Below the pieces are notes generated by a model. It saw only the letters and a program-made list of their open reading frames with translations, was not told where the DNA came from and made no database searches. Positions 16,249 to 25,295 of a DNA stretch of 64,000 bases are shown one piece after another (within the stretch, counting starts at the first letter, position 1; each line of letters opens with the position of its first letter). The position numbers and the translations under genes are program-made. Source of the DNA: RHKX01 sp046330285 (GTDB lineage: Bacteria; Actinomycetota; Thermoleophilia; Solirubrobacterales; 70-9); NCBI GenBank assembly GCA_046330285.1, contig JAXLSX010000001.1:310001-374000 (forward strand). The letters are read 5' to 3'.

Positions 16249-17836
16249 CGGGAACGTAGCGGTCGGAGCGTTCGTCGTAGTCGAAGTCACGGTCGGCAAC
16301 CGTCAGCCTCAGCGACAAGAGGCCCTCGTAGATGTGACCGAGGTGGCCGATCTCGAGGCCGGAGAAGTCGACACCAATATCGCTGCCATCCTCGTCGGTG
16401 TCGCGGGCCAGTGCGACGAGCGCCTTGCCGAGCGCAGCGTCGCCGATCGCGGCACGCTCGAGCAGCTCGGCGCCCTCGAAGCCATCCTCAGCGAAGAGAG
16501 CACCGTTGTAGGCCGGGACACCCCAGGCACGCTGACCACTCCTCATTGCCTTGACGAGGCCCGCGATGTCGTCCCAAAGTGACGTCGAGGCGGGGTCCGC
16601 GTTGTCGGCCTCCTCGGCAGCACGCTGCGCGATCCGGGTCATACTGCGCTGCTGGTACGTCTGGTTGGCCATCGGAAGATGGCCGGCACTTTCGGCATAG
16701 AGCAGGAACAACAAGCGGAAGACGAAGGTGAGCGCGGCAGCTTCGAGCTCCTTACGAACCTCTTCGTTGGCGATGTCGAGGTCGCTCGCGGTGGCCCAGC
16801 GGCCGAGCTCGCGCCCAAGAACCGGGAGGACGTCCTGGCGCAGAGCGCGATCGAGCCGCAGGCGAAGCTTCGCACCATAATCACGAGCTTCCGCCAGCAG
16901 CGCGGTGAACTCCCCCTCTGCGAGGTAGGCAGGAGAAAGCAGACCGAGAAGCGGCCGTCGATCGGGTTCGATCAACGACGCGTCGAGCTCGAGAAAGCGG
17001 GTCGCCTGGCCGCTCTCCTCGCCGGTAGCCCGTAGCAGGCGAAGGCGAGACCCAGCCACCATCAGCCCATAAGGAGCGCCCTGGTGTTCGCAGTCTGCAA
17101 GCAGGGCGCCCTCGGGCAGGCGCGAGCCCTCGTCGAGGCGGGCAAATTCGCTCGCGGACCCCTTCGGATGGACAACCATGATCACCCTTTCCGCATAGCG
17201 GGCCAACCAGCCACGCCGCGGGAGCCGCTCCAGCTCATAGCCAAGCTCGATAAGGATGTCCCGCCACTCGCGCTTGCCCTCGGTGGGCGCTGCCTCATCG
17301 AGGGCTTTCCAGCGATGCGAGGAGGGCAACCGGCTTGCGAGTAGGTGCTCGGTCCCGAGGCCGCGCACAACGACGCCGGCGATTCTCTCCGAATCGAGCC
17401 GGTCAATCTCGGCGGCTACGAACCGCTGCGACTCGAGCTCACCCATGCCGACGGTCCGGCGCACAAGCTCCGCGAGGCTCTCGGCTCGAACACTTCGCAA
17501 TGGTCCGTCCCCGACCGGTCCGAGGACTCGTAATCCATCTCCGCTATCGGCCGGCGCGACCAGCATCAACGGCGTCGCGCCTCCGCCCTGGCGCCGCTTC
17601 CAGATGGCGCGCAGCTTGCGCTCTTCAGCGGCGCCGGAAAGCGCGTACTCGATGCCGTTTACCAGCCTGCTGCGGCTGACGTCCGACCCGTCGGCACCGG
17701 CATCGCGGCTGTCGTCGAGCCCGTCGAGCAGATCGAATAGCTCGATCGCGTTCAAAGCCGCCAGCTGCGCGCGTGGATGCTCACGTCGCGAGGCTACCCA
17801 ACGGGACGGCGCAGACTGGCTTGAGTGAAACCTCAC
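16151..17836 (-). CDS. Eco57I-type methyltransferase, N-terminal part (frameshifted)
   Basis: A 561-residue frame corresponding to the N-terminal region of large Eco57I/PglX-like methyltransferases. It opens with an AALNAIELFDLLDGL-like segment, has a charged alpha-helical middle, and carries the family-typical stretch FVFRLLFLLYAESAGHLP about 210 residues before its end. It finishes with IGHLGHIYEGLLS and DLFWLTNEG, after which the reading continues in the other frame. It starts at GTG 17836. A TTGACA sequence at 17913-17918 on the minus strand could be a -35 element, though no strong -10 follows. This is the first gene of the seven- to nine-gene defence operon. If the frameshift is real, this fragment lacks the catalytic motifs and the system may be off. 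Confidence 0.8.
   Translation of the reverse strand: MRFHSSQSAPSRWVASRREHPRAQLAALNAIELFDLLDGLDDSRDAGADGSDVSRSRLVNGIEYALSGAAEERKLRAIWKRRQGGGATPLMLVAPADSGDGLRVLGPVGDGPLRSVRAESLAELVRRTVGMGELESQRFVAAEIDRLDSERIAGVVVRGLGTEHLLASRLPSSHRWKALDEAAPTEGKREWRDILIELGYELERLPRRGWLARYAERVIMVVHPKGSASEFARLDEGSRLPEGALLADCEHQGAPYGLMVAGSRLRLLRATGEESGQATRFLELDASLIEPDRRPLLGLLSPAYLAEGEFTALLAEARDYGAKLRLRLDRALRQDVLPVLGRELGRWATASDLDIANEEVRKELEAAALTFVFRLLFLLYAESAGHLPMANQTYQQRSMTRIAQRAAEEADNADPASTSLWDDIAGLVKAMRSGQRAWGVPAYNGALFAEDGFEGAELLERAAIGDAALGKALVALARDTDEDGSDIGVDFSGLEIGHLGHIYEGLLSLRLTVADRDFDYDERSDRYVPDDEDGQIDVAAGDLFWLTNEGVARGRRLLHPH
16175..16190 (-). other. Frameshift site with two G5 tracts
   Basis: On the minus strand the sequence reads GAGGGGGTCGCAAGGGGGCGG, given here as two G5 runs at 16186-16190 and 16175-16179. 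Deleting one G from either run joins the N- and C-terminal halves of the methyltransferase into a single frame. It could be a sequencing error, a disabling mutation or a switchable tract. Confidence 0.7.
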
Positions 17837-17985
17837 ATAGGCGAGAACCCCGCCAGGTCTTGAAGCGCTCCACCCGCTACGGGTTCCGTCTCAGCTCAAC
17901 TCGAAAGCGATTTGTCAAAGCGAATGCTGATGCAGAGGATTTCAGGACTCTTGTGGGTATCTGAACGACTTCTGCATTCAGGGCG

Positions 17986-18369
17986 CTACGAGATCGTCAA
18001 GATCGTCTTGAGCGTCGGCCAACTCCACCTATACAACCTGCCAGCGCCCGGTACGGGCCGAGGCGAGGCGTCCTTGTAACCGATCATCTGGCGAACAGGG
18101 ACCTTCAGCTCCTCTGCGGCGGCGATCTCAGCCAAGACCCCAGGAGCCTTGTACGTTTCTGGCCCGACCATCACGAGCACTACGTCAGACCGAGCGATGC
18201 GCTTTTTTGCCTTCTCTTTCCAGGTCGCCTGCGGCGCAGCCTCGTTTAGGGACCAGTTCTCGATTTCGAACGGAGAGTCTGGATGCTTTGCTTGCGCCAA
18301 AATGAAGGTCTTCAGCTTTGCATCGTTATCGAAATCAAAACTCACGAATACCCGGGTCTTTCGAGTCAT
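17986..18369 (-). CDS. ThsB-like TIR protein (DUF1863 / MTH538 TIR-like)
   Basis: A 127-residue single-domain protein. It begins TRKTRVFVSFDFDND, continues with FEIENWSLNE and RIARSDVVLVMVGPETY, and ends with a short helical segment. This order matches the TIR-like DUF1863 family, which includes Thoeris ThsB; those proteins sense phage and make cyclic ADP-ribose-type signals. The start is the ATG at 18369; a longer upstream frame exists but adds non-homologous sequence. It is divergent from the TIR/SLOG pair across a 72-base gap, so the three genes probably form one system with a shared regulatory region. The family call is solid; enzymatic activity is inferred. Confidence 0.8.
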   Translation of the reverse strand: MTRKTRVFVSFDFDNDAKLKTFILAQAKHPDSPFEIENWSLNEAAPQATWKEKAKKRIARSDVVLVMVGPETYKAPGVLAEIAAAEELKVPVRQMIGYKDASPRPVPGAGRLYRWSWPTLKTILTIS

Positions 18370-18441
18370 GGTCAATACCCTTGCATGATTCGGGGACACT
18401 TGCGAATCTAGGATCAGCGTAGGAAGTCTTCGCCTCCCACT
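18370..18441. promoter_or_regulatory. Divergent promoter region, ThsB-like / TIR genes
   Basis: A 72-base gap between the start codons of two divergent TIR genes must hold promoters for both. I cannot assign -10 or -35 boxes with confidence. Confidence 0.4.
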
Positions 18442-19596
18442 ATGTATCGACTTGTCCTCATCTCCGACGATGACGAATGGGCCAAGGAGGTCGGGTCGGC
18501 CGTGCGTGAGGTGGTTCATAGGATCCTCCAGCGTGACGATCTGCTTCATGTTTCAACCCTTGAGGAAGCCCTAGCCGACTCCAGCAACCCTGCAACGGTC
18601 GCTGTGCTCGCATCGGCCGGTATTGCCGGGGATAAAGCAACAGACCTCAAGATCGAACAGGCCCGCGCCTCATCGTTTGCAGTTGTCCCGCTCATTAGGC
18701 CGGAGGATGACGCGTACTCGGTCATTCCCGAGTCCATCAAGCGGCTCAACGCGATTCCATGGACCGGATCTTCCGATGACGCTCTAGCCATCGTTCGGAT
18801 ATTGGGAATCGCTGAGGAAGAACGGAGGCTCTTCCTGTCGTACCGCCGGACCGATTCGGAGCAGCTTGCCCTTCAGATCCGTCGTTCACTCACGGAAAGG
18901 GGGTACGACGTCTTCCTGGATCGATTCAGCGTTCCACCTGGTGACGATTTTCAGGAGCGCCTGAACACTGAATTGGCAGACAAGGCATTCGTATTGCTAC
19001 TCGAGAGCATGACCGCGGTGGGCTCCGAGTGGGTACAGCATGAGGTGTCCTACGCACTCGCGCACGGTATTGCCGTTCTGGCTCTCTCCCTCCCAGACGC
19101 AAATCCGGATGGCAAGTTTGCGGTTGTCGATGATGCGTTCCGTCTTCAGGTCAATGCTTCCGATCTCACGGGCGACATTGATTCGGCCGACCGGCGGCTG
19201 ACTGAGGATGCGCTCATCCAGGTGCTCGACGAGGTTGAGTTGCAGGCGGCGCGCCAGCTTCGGCGACGCCGAGAGCAGCTTCTCGGTGGGCTGAGTGACT
19301 TTCTGTTCCAAGCGGGGGCGAGGCGCATGCCCGTCGATCCCTGGGCGATTCTGGGCGATCTCGCTGGTCGAGACCCCGAGCTGTTTCTTGTAACGCCGCG
19401 AGCGCCGACGCCGTACGACGTTCAGCTTGTAGACAACCTGCGCGCCGACAGCGGACTGTCTCAGTGCCAAGGACGAGTCGTTCACGATGTTGCAGATCGG
19501 GACATTCGCTTGCAAGGGCTGCTTGACTGGATGATCGAAGACCGCCCGTTGCAGGTTTCGTCCCTTCCCGAGCTTGCGGACGAGTTCGGCCTATGA
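18442..19596 (+). CDS. TIR domain protein with receiver-like N-terminus
   Basis: A 384-residue protein in three parts. Residues 1-120 resemble a receiver-like alpha/beta fold (YRLVLISDDDEW at the start). Residues 129-260 form a TIR domain: RLFLSYRRTDSEQLA, YDVFLDRFSVPPGDDF and SEWVQHEVSYAL, where Glu201 occupies the position of the catalytic glutamate of NAD-cleaving TIRs. Residues 265-384 are a helical tail of unknown role. The gene overlaps the SLOG gene by 4 bases (ATGA), indicating a functional pair. Likely roles are NAD degradation or production of an ADP-ribose signal during infection. This inference rests on the TIR glutamate and the SLOG neighbour. Confidence 0.85.
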   Translation: MYRLVLISDDDEWAKEVGSAVREVVHRILQRDDLLHVSTLEEALADSSNPATVAVLASAGIAGDKATDLKIEQARASSFAVVPLIRPEDDAYSVIPESIKRLNAIPWTGSSDDALAIVRILGIAEEERRLFLSYRRTDSEQLALQIRRSLTERGYDVFLDRFSVPPGDDFQERLNTELADKAFVLLLESMTAVGSEWVQHEVSYALAHGIAVLALSLPDANPDGKFAVVDDAFRLQVNASDLTGDIDSADRRLTEDALIQVLDEVELQAARQLRRRREQLLGGLSDFLFQAGARRMPVDPWAILGDLAGRDPELFLVTPRAPTPYDVQLVDNLRADSGLSQCQGRVVHDVADRDIRLQGLLDWMIEDRPLQVSSLPELADEFGL

Positions 19597-20180
19597 ACTC
19601 GCACCGATCGGGCGTTTTCCTCTCGGCCAGCTTCCCCGCTGGCGAGCGGGCAGATCATTTTCCGCCATCTGACCCAGCGAGCATGGCCGATGCGATCGTC
19701 GCGCTAAGCCGTGAGATCCTCAGAAGAAATGGCCTGATCGTGTGCGGAGGGCATCCCACGATCACTCCACTACTCCTTTACGTTTGCGCTGAGCAAGGCG
19801 CGCGGGACAGCCTCATCGTCTACCAGTCCGAGCGGTTTCGTGACGCTGTTCCGGAAGAGACCCACCGGCTCAGTGAGGAAGGATGGGCAACGCTGCGCTT
19901 CACCGCGAGCACTGGTGACCGCGTTCGCGACCTTGAGACCATGAGAATAGAGATGCTCTCCGACCGTCCGCTCATCGGCGGCATCTTCGTCGGGGGCATG
20001 GAAGGCATACTCGATGAGTACACACTCTTCGAGTCGTACGCGCCTGGCTCGCCCCGGTTTGCCTTAGCTGCGCCGGGGGGTGCAGCTGCCACGCTTGTGT
20101 CAGCCTCATTTCCATTCGATCTAGCCTCGCCTCGGTACCCAGTTGTCGCGCGCCAGGTGGTCAACTCTCTTGGACTCTGA
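19593..20180 (+). CDS. Stand-alone SLOG-domain protein
   Basis: A 195-residue Rossmann-like protein made almost entirely of one SLOG domain. Visible features are GVFLSASFP at the start, a glycine-rich loop in LIVCGGHPTITPLLLY, and GGIFVGGMEGILDEY further on. SLOG domains bind nucleotide-derived ligands; in Thoeris ThsA the SLOG domain senses the TIR product and activates a fused SIR2 or membrane effector. Here there is no fused effector, which makes it unusual. The overlap with the TIR gene implies joint expression. It may act as a receptor for the TIR product, or as a regulator or ligand-cleaving partner. The gene ends at the right edge of the island. Confidence 0.8.
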   Translation: MNSHRSGVFLSASFPAGERADHFPPSDPASMADAIVALSREILRRNGLIVCGGHPTITPLLLYVCAEQGARDSLIVYQSERFRDAVPEETHRLSEEGWATLRFTASTGDRVRDLETMRIEMLSDRPLIGGIFVGGMEGILDEYTLFESYAPGSPRFALAAPGGAAATLVSASFPFDLASPRYPVVARQVVNSLGL

Positions 20181-20219
20181 CCAAGTGGCTCGGTCCTTGA
20201 CCGACCGGAGCAACGCCGG

Positions 20220-20280
20220 CTAGGTGACGGTGATCCGCTCGTCGTCGAAGTCCCATTCGCGGCGGCTGCGCTCCCAGTCC
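20220..20280 (-). pseudogene. Fragment of a recQ-like gene
   Basis: Bases 20231-20280 match 45 of 50 positions of the adjacent recQ gene (21121-21170). Read on the minus strand, the fragment encodes DWERSRREWDFDDERITVT and then a stop codon, against GWERSRREWVYDEERITAVT in RecQ. A TGA closes the frame just upstream. It is a short diverged duplicate, probably a scar of island insertion or of a lost recQ paralogue. Confidence 0.7.
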
Positions 20281-20347
20281 GCGGGTCATGTGATTCCTTA
20301 TCGCGTCCGACTGGACTCGGACCAGTGACCTTCGGTCCGTACGGAGA

Positions 20348-22468
<2,121 letters not shown>

Positions 22469-22595
22469 GCACAGTCACTGTAGGCGCGCGGCCTAATCCC
22501 ACCCCGATGGGCGGCGCGGCGCCACCCTTCCGGGCCGGAGCGAACCGCGACGGCAGCGGCCGGAGACGACCGCGGGCGTAGTAGTTTTCCGGCCA

Positions 22596-22769
22596 ATGGA
22601 CGAAATCTTCTGGATCCCGATCAGCCTGATCGTCATCGCCTGCCTCCTCGGCCTGATCCTCGGCGCCAAGTCGCGCTCGAGCAGCGGTAGGTCCGGCATG
22701 CTCGTCGGCCTCTTCCTCGGCGTGATGGCTTCGTTCCCGCTGATCGCGATCGGCCTCGCCAACACCTGA
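22596..22769 (+). CDS. Small two-helix membrane protein
   Basis: A 57-residue product with two hydrophobic segments: IPISLIVIACLLGLILG near the start and MLVGLFLGVMASFPLIAIG near the end, joined by a short serine/arginine loop (KSRSSSGRSG). Coding character is good, with GC-rich third positions. It is likely an inner-membrane protein with both ends outside or both inside. No family is recognised. It stands alone between the divergent recQ gene and a convergent gene. Confidence 0.6.
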   Translation: MDEIFWIPISLIVIACLLGLILGAKSRSSSGRSGMLVGLFLGVMASFPLIAIGLANT

Positions 22770-22780
22770 TCCCGCCGGGC

Positions 22781-22794
22781 CGCCCCTGCGGGCG
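22781..22794. terminator. Small hairpin between convergent genes
   Basis: CGCCC (22781-22785) and GGGCG (22790-22794) form a short stem with a 4-base loop, exactly between two convergent genes. There is no T tract, so this is a weak candidate for a bidirectional terminator. Confidence 0.25.
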
Positions 22795-22795
22795 A

Positions 22796-23392
22796 CTAGG
22801 TGATGCTGCCTGCGTTGAGCAGGCTTCGCAGCCGCACGCGGTAGCGGCGCAGCATGGCGTGGGTGAGGACGACCCGGTCGCCGTCGCTCCAGCCGTTGGC
22901 GCCGGCGGCGCGCATCCGCGCGATCTCCTTCTCGTCGAAGGTGCGGTCGCCGTGGGCGAAGCCGTTGCGGATCACCGCCACCTCGACGGCGCCGGCGTGG
23001 CCGCCCTTGACGTCGTGCCAGTTCCTGCCGTTGGCACTCAGAAGCCGGCCGCCCCAGTCCTCGATGCCGTCGAACCTGTGGGCCGGGACCTGGAGATGCT
23101 GCGACGCCGCCCACTCGGCGAGCGCGTAGCTGTGGATGAGGATCCCGGCGTAGAGGATCTCCTCGTCGGCGATGGCCTCGAGGTGGCCGGCCAGCGGAAC
23201 GGAGTAGTCGCCCGCGATCACCGTCGGTGCCTTCGCTTCCTGACCCGGCGCCAACGCCTCGAGGTAGGCGCGCTCACGGGCGAACGCGATCCTCGCGCTC
23301 TCCATGAACCGCGTCAGCCGGCCCCACTCGCGCCAGACCTGCTGCTCGGACTCCCGCTCCTCCGCCGGCGTCGACTGCCGCTCCCCCGCCAT
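22796..23392 (-). CDS. Hypothetical protein with HEPN-like RNGFAH motif
   Basis: A 198-residue, largely alpha-helical soluble protein. Near residue 142 it contains IRNGFAHG, which fits the R-polar-x3-H signature of HEPN ribonucleases; it sits between long helices as in that fold. Helical segments such as LYAGILIHSYALAEWAASQH resemble the first HEPN helices. HEPN proteins commonly cut RNA in defence or toxin systems, but many are non-catalytic. No antitoxin gene is adjacent, and neighbours are unrelated. The HEPN assignment is my inference and needs structure-based support. Confidence 0.6.
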   Translation of the reverse strand: MAGERQSTPAEERESEQQVWREWGRLTRFMESARIAFARERAYLEALAPGQEAKAPTVIAGDYSVPLAGHLEAIADEEILYAGILIHSYALAEWAASQHLQVPAHRFDGIEDWGGRLLSANGRNWHDVKGGHAGAVEVAVIRNGFAHGDRTFDEKEIARMRAAGANGWSDGDRVVLTHAMLRRYRVRLRSLLNAGSIT

Positions 23393-23463
23393 TGCTCCTC
23401 TATCGGCTGACGTCCCGGCCTTCGTTAGGGGGCGCGGTCCCGTCCCCCCGGCTTCACCGGGGC

Positions 23464-23757
23464 ATGACGATCTTCGTCGAGCCGATGGAGGGCGCGGAGC
23501 TGGACCGGCTGATCACCGCGCTGCTGAACGTGACCGGCGCGGTCCATCAGGTGATCGAGACCGAGCTGCAGGACGACGCCGCGACCGATGGGGCGGCGGT
23601 GATCGGGCGGTGCGCGGACCGGCTGCGGGCGGTGCTGGCGGTCGTCGCGGAGCACCACCTCGACGAGGAGCTCGCCGTGGTGACCGAGTTCCTGGCGATC
23701 GCGACGATGCTGATCGCCGAGGAGGAGGGGTTCGCGGACGAGTTCCGCCTCGCCTGA
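23464..23757 (+). CDS. Small hypothetical protein
   Basis: A 97-residue acidic protein with helical periodicity (AELDRLITALLNVTGAVHQV) and no recognised motif. The start ATG at 23464 is preceded by GGGGC and begins a clearly coding stretch. A longer frame to 23392 adds low-complexity sequence that overlaps the opposite-strand gene and is rejected. It is followed after 53 bases by the SHOCT protein in the same direction. The function is unknown. Confidence 0.6.
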   Translation: MTIFVEPMEGAELDRLITALLNVTGAVHQVIETELQDDAATDGAAVIGRCADRLRAVLAVVAEHHLDEELAVVTEFLAIATMLIAEEEGFADEFRLA

Positions 23758-23810
23758 TCCCCCGGCCGGAGCTCTTCCGGTGCCGGCCGTCCGGAGCTAG
23801 GATCGACCTC

Positions 23811-24293
23811 GTGGACCAGCCGGACGGAGAAGAGGGAGAGGGACGGCTCCCGGGCGCGGCCGAGGGGACCGACGGCATCGTCGATCCGCTCGCCCCGAAG
23901 CCGGGCGGCATGGGCGCCCCGGGCGCCTACGACCCGACCGACCCGATGGCGGCGATCCGGATGGCGCAGGAGGCGCTCGCGAACTCGCCGTTCGGGGCCA
24001 GGCCGCTCAGCCACATGGGGATCGGAGCGAACATCCAGGAGCAGCTGGCCCAGGCCGCCGCGCAGATCCAGGCCAACGACGAGGCGCTGAAGCCCTACGG
24101 CGGCATCGCCGGTGTGATGGCCGGAGCGGGAGCCGGAGCGACCGGAGCCGGGGCGGCCCAGACCCCCTCTAGCCCGGGCGGCAGCGACCCGCTCTCGCTG
24201 ATCGAGCGGCTAGCCGCGCTGCGCGACTCGGGCGCCCTCAGCGAGGAGGAGTTCACCGCGCAGAAGCGGCGGATCCTCGACGGCGGCGCCTGA
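23811..24293 (+). CDS. SHOCT domain-containing protein
   Basis: A 160-residue protein with a low-complexity N-terminus (Gly, Ala and Pro rich, including AGAGAGATGAGAAQTP) and a C-terminal SHOCT motif, LIERLAALRDSGALSEEEF followed by KRRILDG. SHOCT is a short C-terminal helical hairpin that probably mediates oligomerisation. The start is GTG 23811. No transmembrane helix or signal sequence is seen. The partner is unknown, and the gene does not appear to be in an operon. Confidence 0.7.
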   Translation: MDQPDGEEGEGRLPGAAEGTDGIVDPLAPKPGGMGAPGAYDPTDPMAAIRMAQEALANSPFGARPLSHMGIGANIQEQLAQAAAQIQANDEALKPYGGIAGVMAGAGAGATGAGAAQTPSSPGGSDPLSLIERLAALRDSGALSEEEFTAQKRRILDGGA

Positions 24294-24335
24294 GGACCTG
24301 GCGCGCCGGCCTGGCGACGGTCTGCTCGGGCCTCC

Positions 24336-25241
24336 TCAGCCGAGGCAGATCGCGAAGACCTTGAGCTTCTGCGGACCCGTGCCCTCGTTGGTGCCGAGCG
24401 CGGTCCAGCCGTCGTCGGGGATCTTGTCGCCGTCCTTGCCGTCGTACGGATAGGAGGAGGTCAGCAGGCTCGGGATCGGCCCGCCGTTCAACAGCGCCCC
24501 GCCGCCGGTGACGTGGGACTTGCCCGGGCACTGCACGGACTTGAAATCGGCCGAGTTCGAGGGGAGCTTCCGCTTCGCGGCAACCGTCTTCAGATGCCTG
24601 CTCTTGAGGCAGACGAAGTCCAGGGTGGTGGTGCCGACGCCGCCGTTGGCATCGAGGGCGGCGACGCTCCACCGGTCGGAACCGACCGGGAACATCGACG
24701 TGACCCGGCTGTGGAGGGTGGCGATGAACCCGCCGCCGCCGGTGACCCGCCGCCCGCCGGCGCAGCTGCCCGTGTCAAGCCGCTCGCCGCTCGACTGATC
24801 GGGGAACTGGACCGTCTGGTAGCGGAGGCCCTTGAGCTTCGCGCAGATCGCGTAGCTGGTGACCGGGGTGTCCACCGGGGCGACCGTCGAGGCCTCCCAG
24901 TAGTCGTCGACGATCAGATCGTCGTCGCCGAAGAGGGTTGCGAGGTCGAGCGGACGCGACGCCTTGATGCTCACGTTGGCGGGGATTCCGGCGACCCGGA
25001 TGCCGCCGCCCGTGATCCGCGACTTTCCGCCGGCATTCGGACAGGCGGTCAGGGCCTGCGTGTAGTCGGGGTCGGCGACATGCTCGGTGTCGGAGACGTA
25101 GGTGATCCCGCCCCTCTTCCCGAGGACCTTGTCGCCGGGGCGCGGGTCGGGCGCCGAGCCGGCGAGTGCCTGGCCGACGATCGCCAGCGCGATCGCAGCG
25201 ACCAGCGTCGCCACCACCGCCATGATCGCTCCCCGTCGCAT
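24336..25241 (-). CDS. Secreted repeat protein
   Basis: A 301-residue protein with a Sec signal peptide (MRRGAIMAVVATLVAAIAL, then cleavage near ALAGSA). The mature part contains three related repeats, each with CPNAGGKSRITGGG-, SCAGGRRVTGGGG- or CPGKSHVTGGG-like cores, so a cysteine followed by a glycine triplet recurs about every 90 residues. It is probably extracellular, with disulfides. No enzyme motif is visible. The start is the ATG at 25241; a GTG three bases upstream is equally possible. No function is assigned. Confidence 0.7.
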   Translation of the reverse strand: MRRGAIMAVVATLVAAIALAIVGQALAGSAPDPRPGDKVLGKRGGITYVSDTEHVADPDYTQALTACPNAGGKSRITGGGIRVAGIPANVSIKASRPLDLATLFGDDDLIVDDYWEASTVAPVDTPVTSYAICAKLKGLRYQTVQFPDQSSGERLDTGSCAGGRRVTGGGGFIATLHSRVTSMFPVGSDRWSVAALDANGGVGTTTLDFVCLKSRHLKTVAAKRKLPSNSADFKSVQCPGKSHVTGGGALLNGGPIPSLLTSSYPYDGKDGDKIPDDGWTALGTNEGTGPQKLKVFAICLG

Positions 25242-25295
25242 CACGGCGATGCTATTCGTGCCGGCGGCCGTCGTCCAGCATCGGCCGACTCCGCC

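Noticed and set aside
4628..17836. Assignment of the operon to DISARM or BREX
   Set aside because: The helicase, methylase and PLD parts recall DISARM, and the methylase recalls PglX, but drmA, drmB, pglZ and brxC/brxL are absent, so neither name is justified from sequence alone.
3834..20347. Prophage or integrative element
   Set aside because: No integrase, transposase, phage structural gene, tRNA-linked attachment site or terminal inverted repeat is visible. It is better called a defence island.
22493..22795. Minus-strand frames over the two-helix membrane protein
   Set aside because: They are basic, low-complexity frames; the plus frame has two clean hydrophobic helices and good codon usage.
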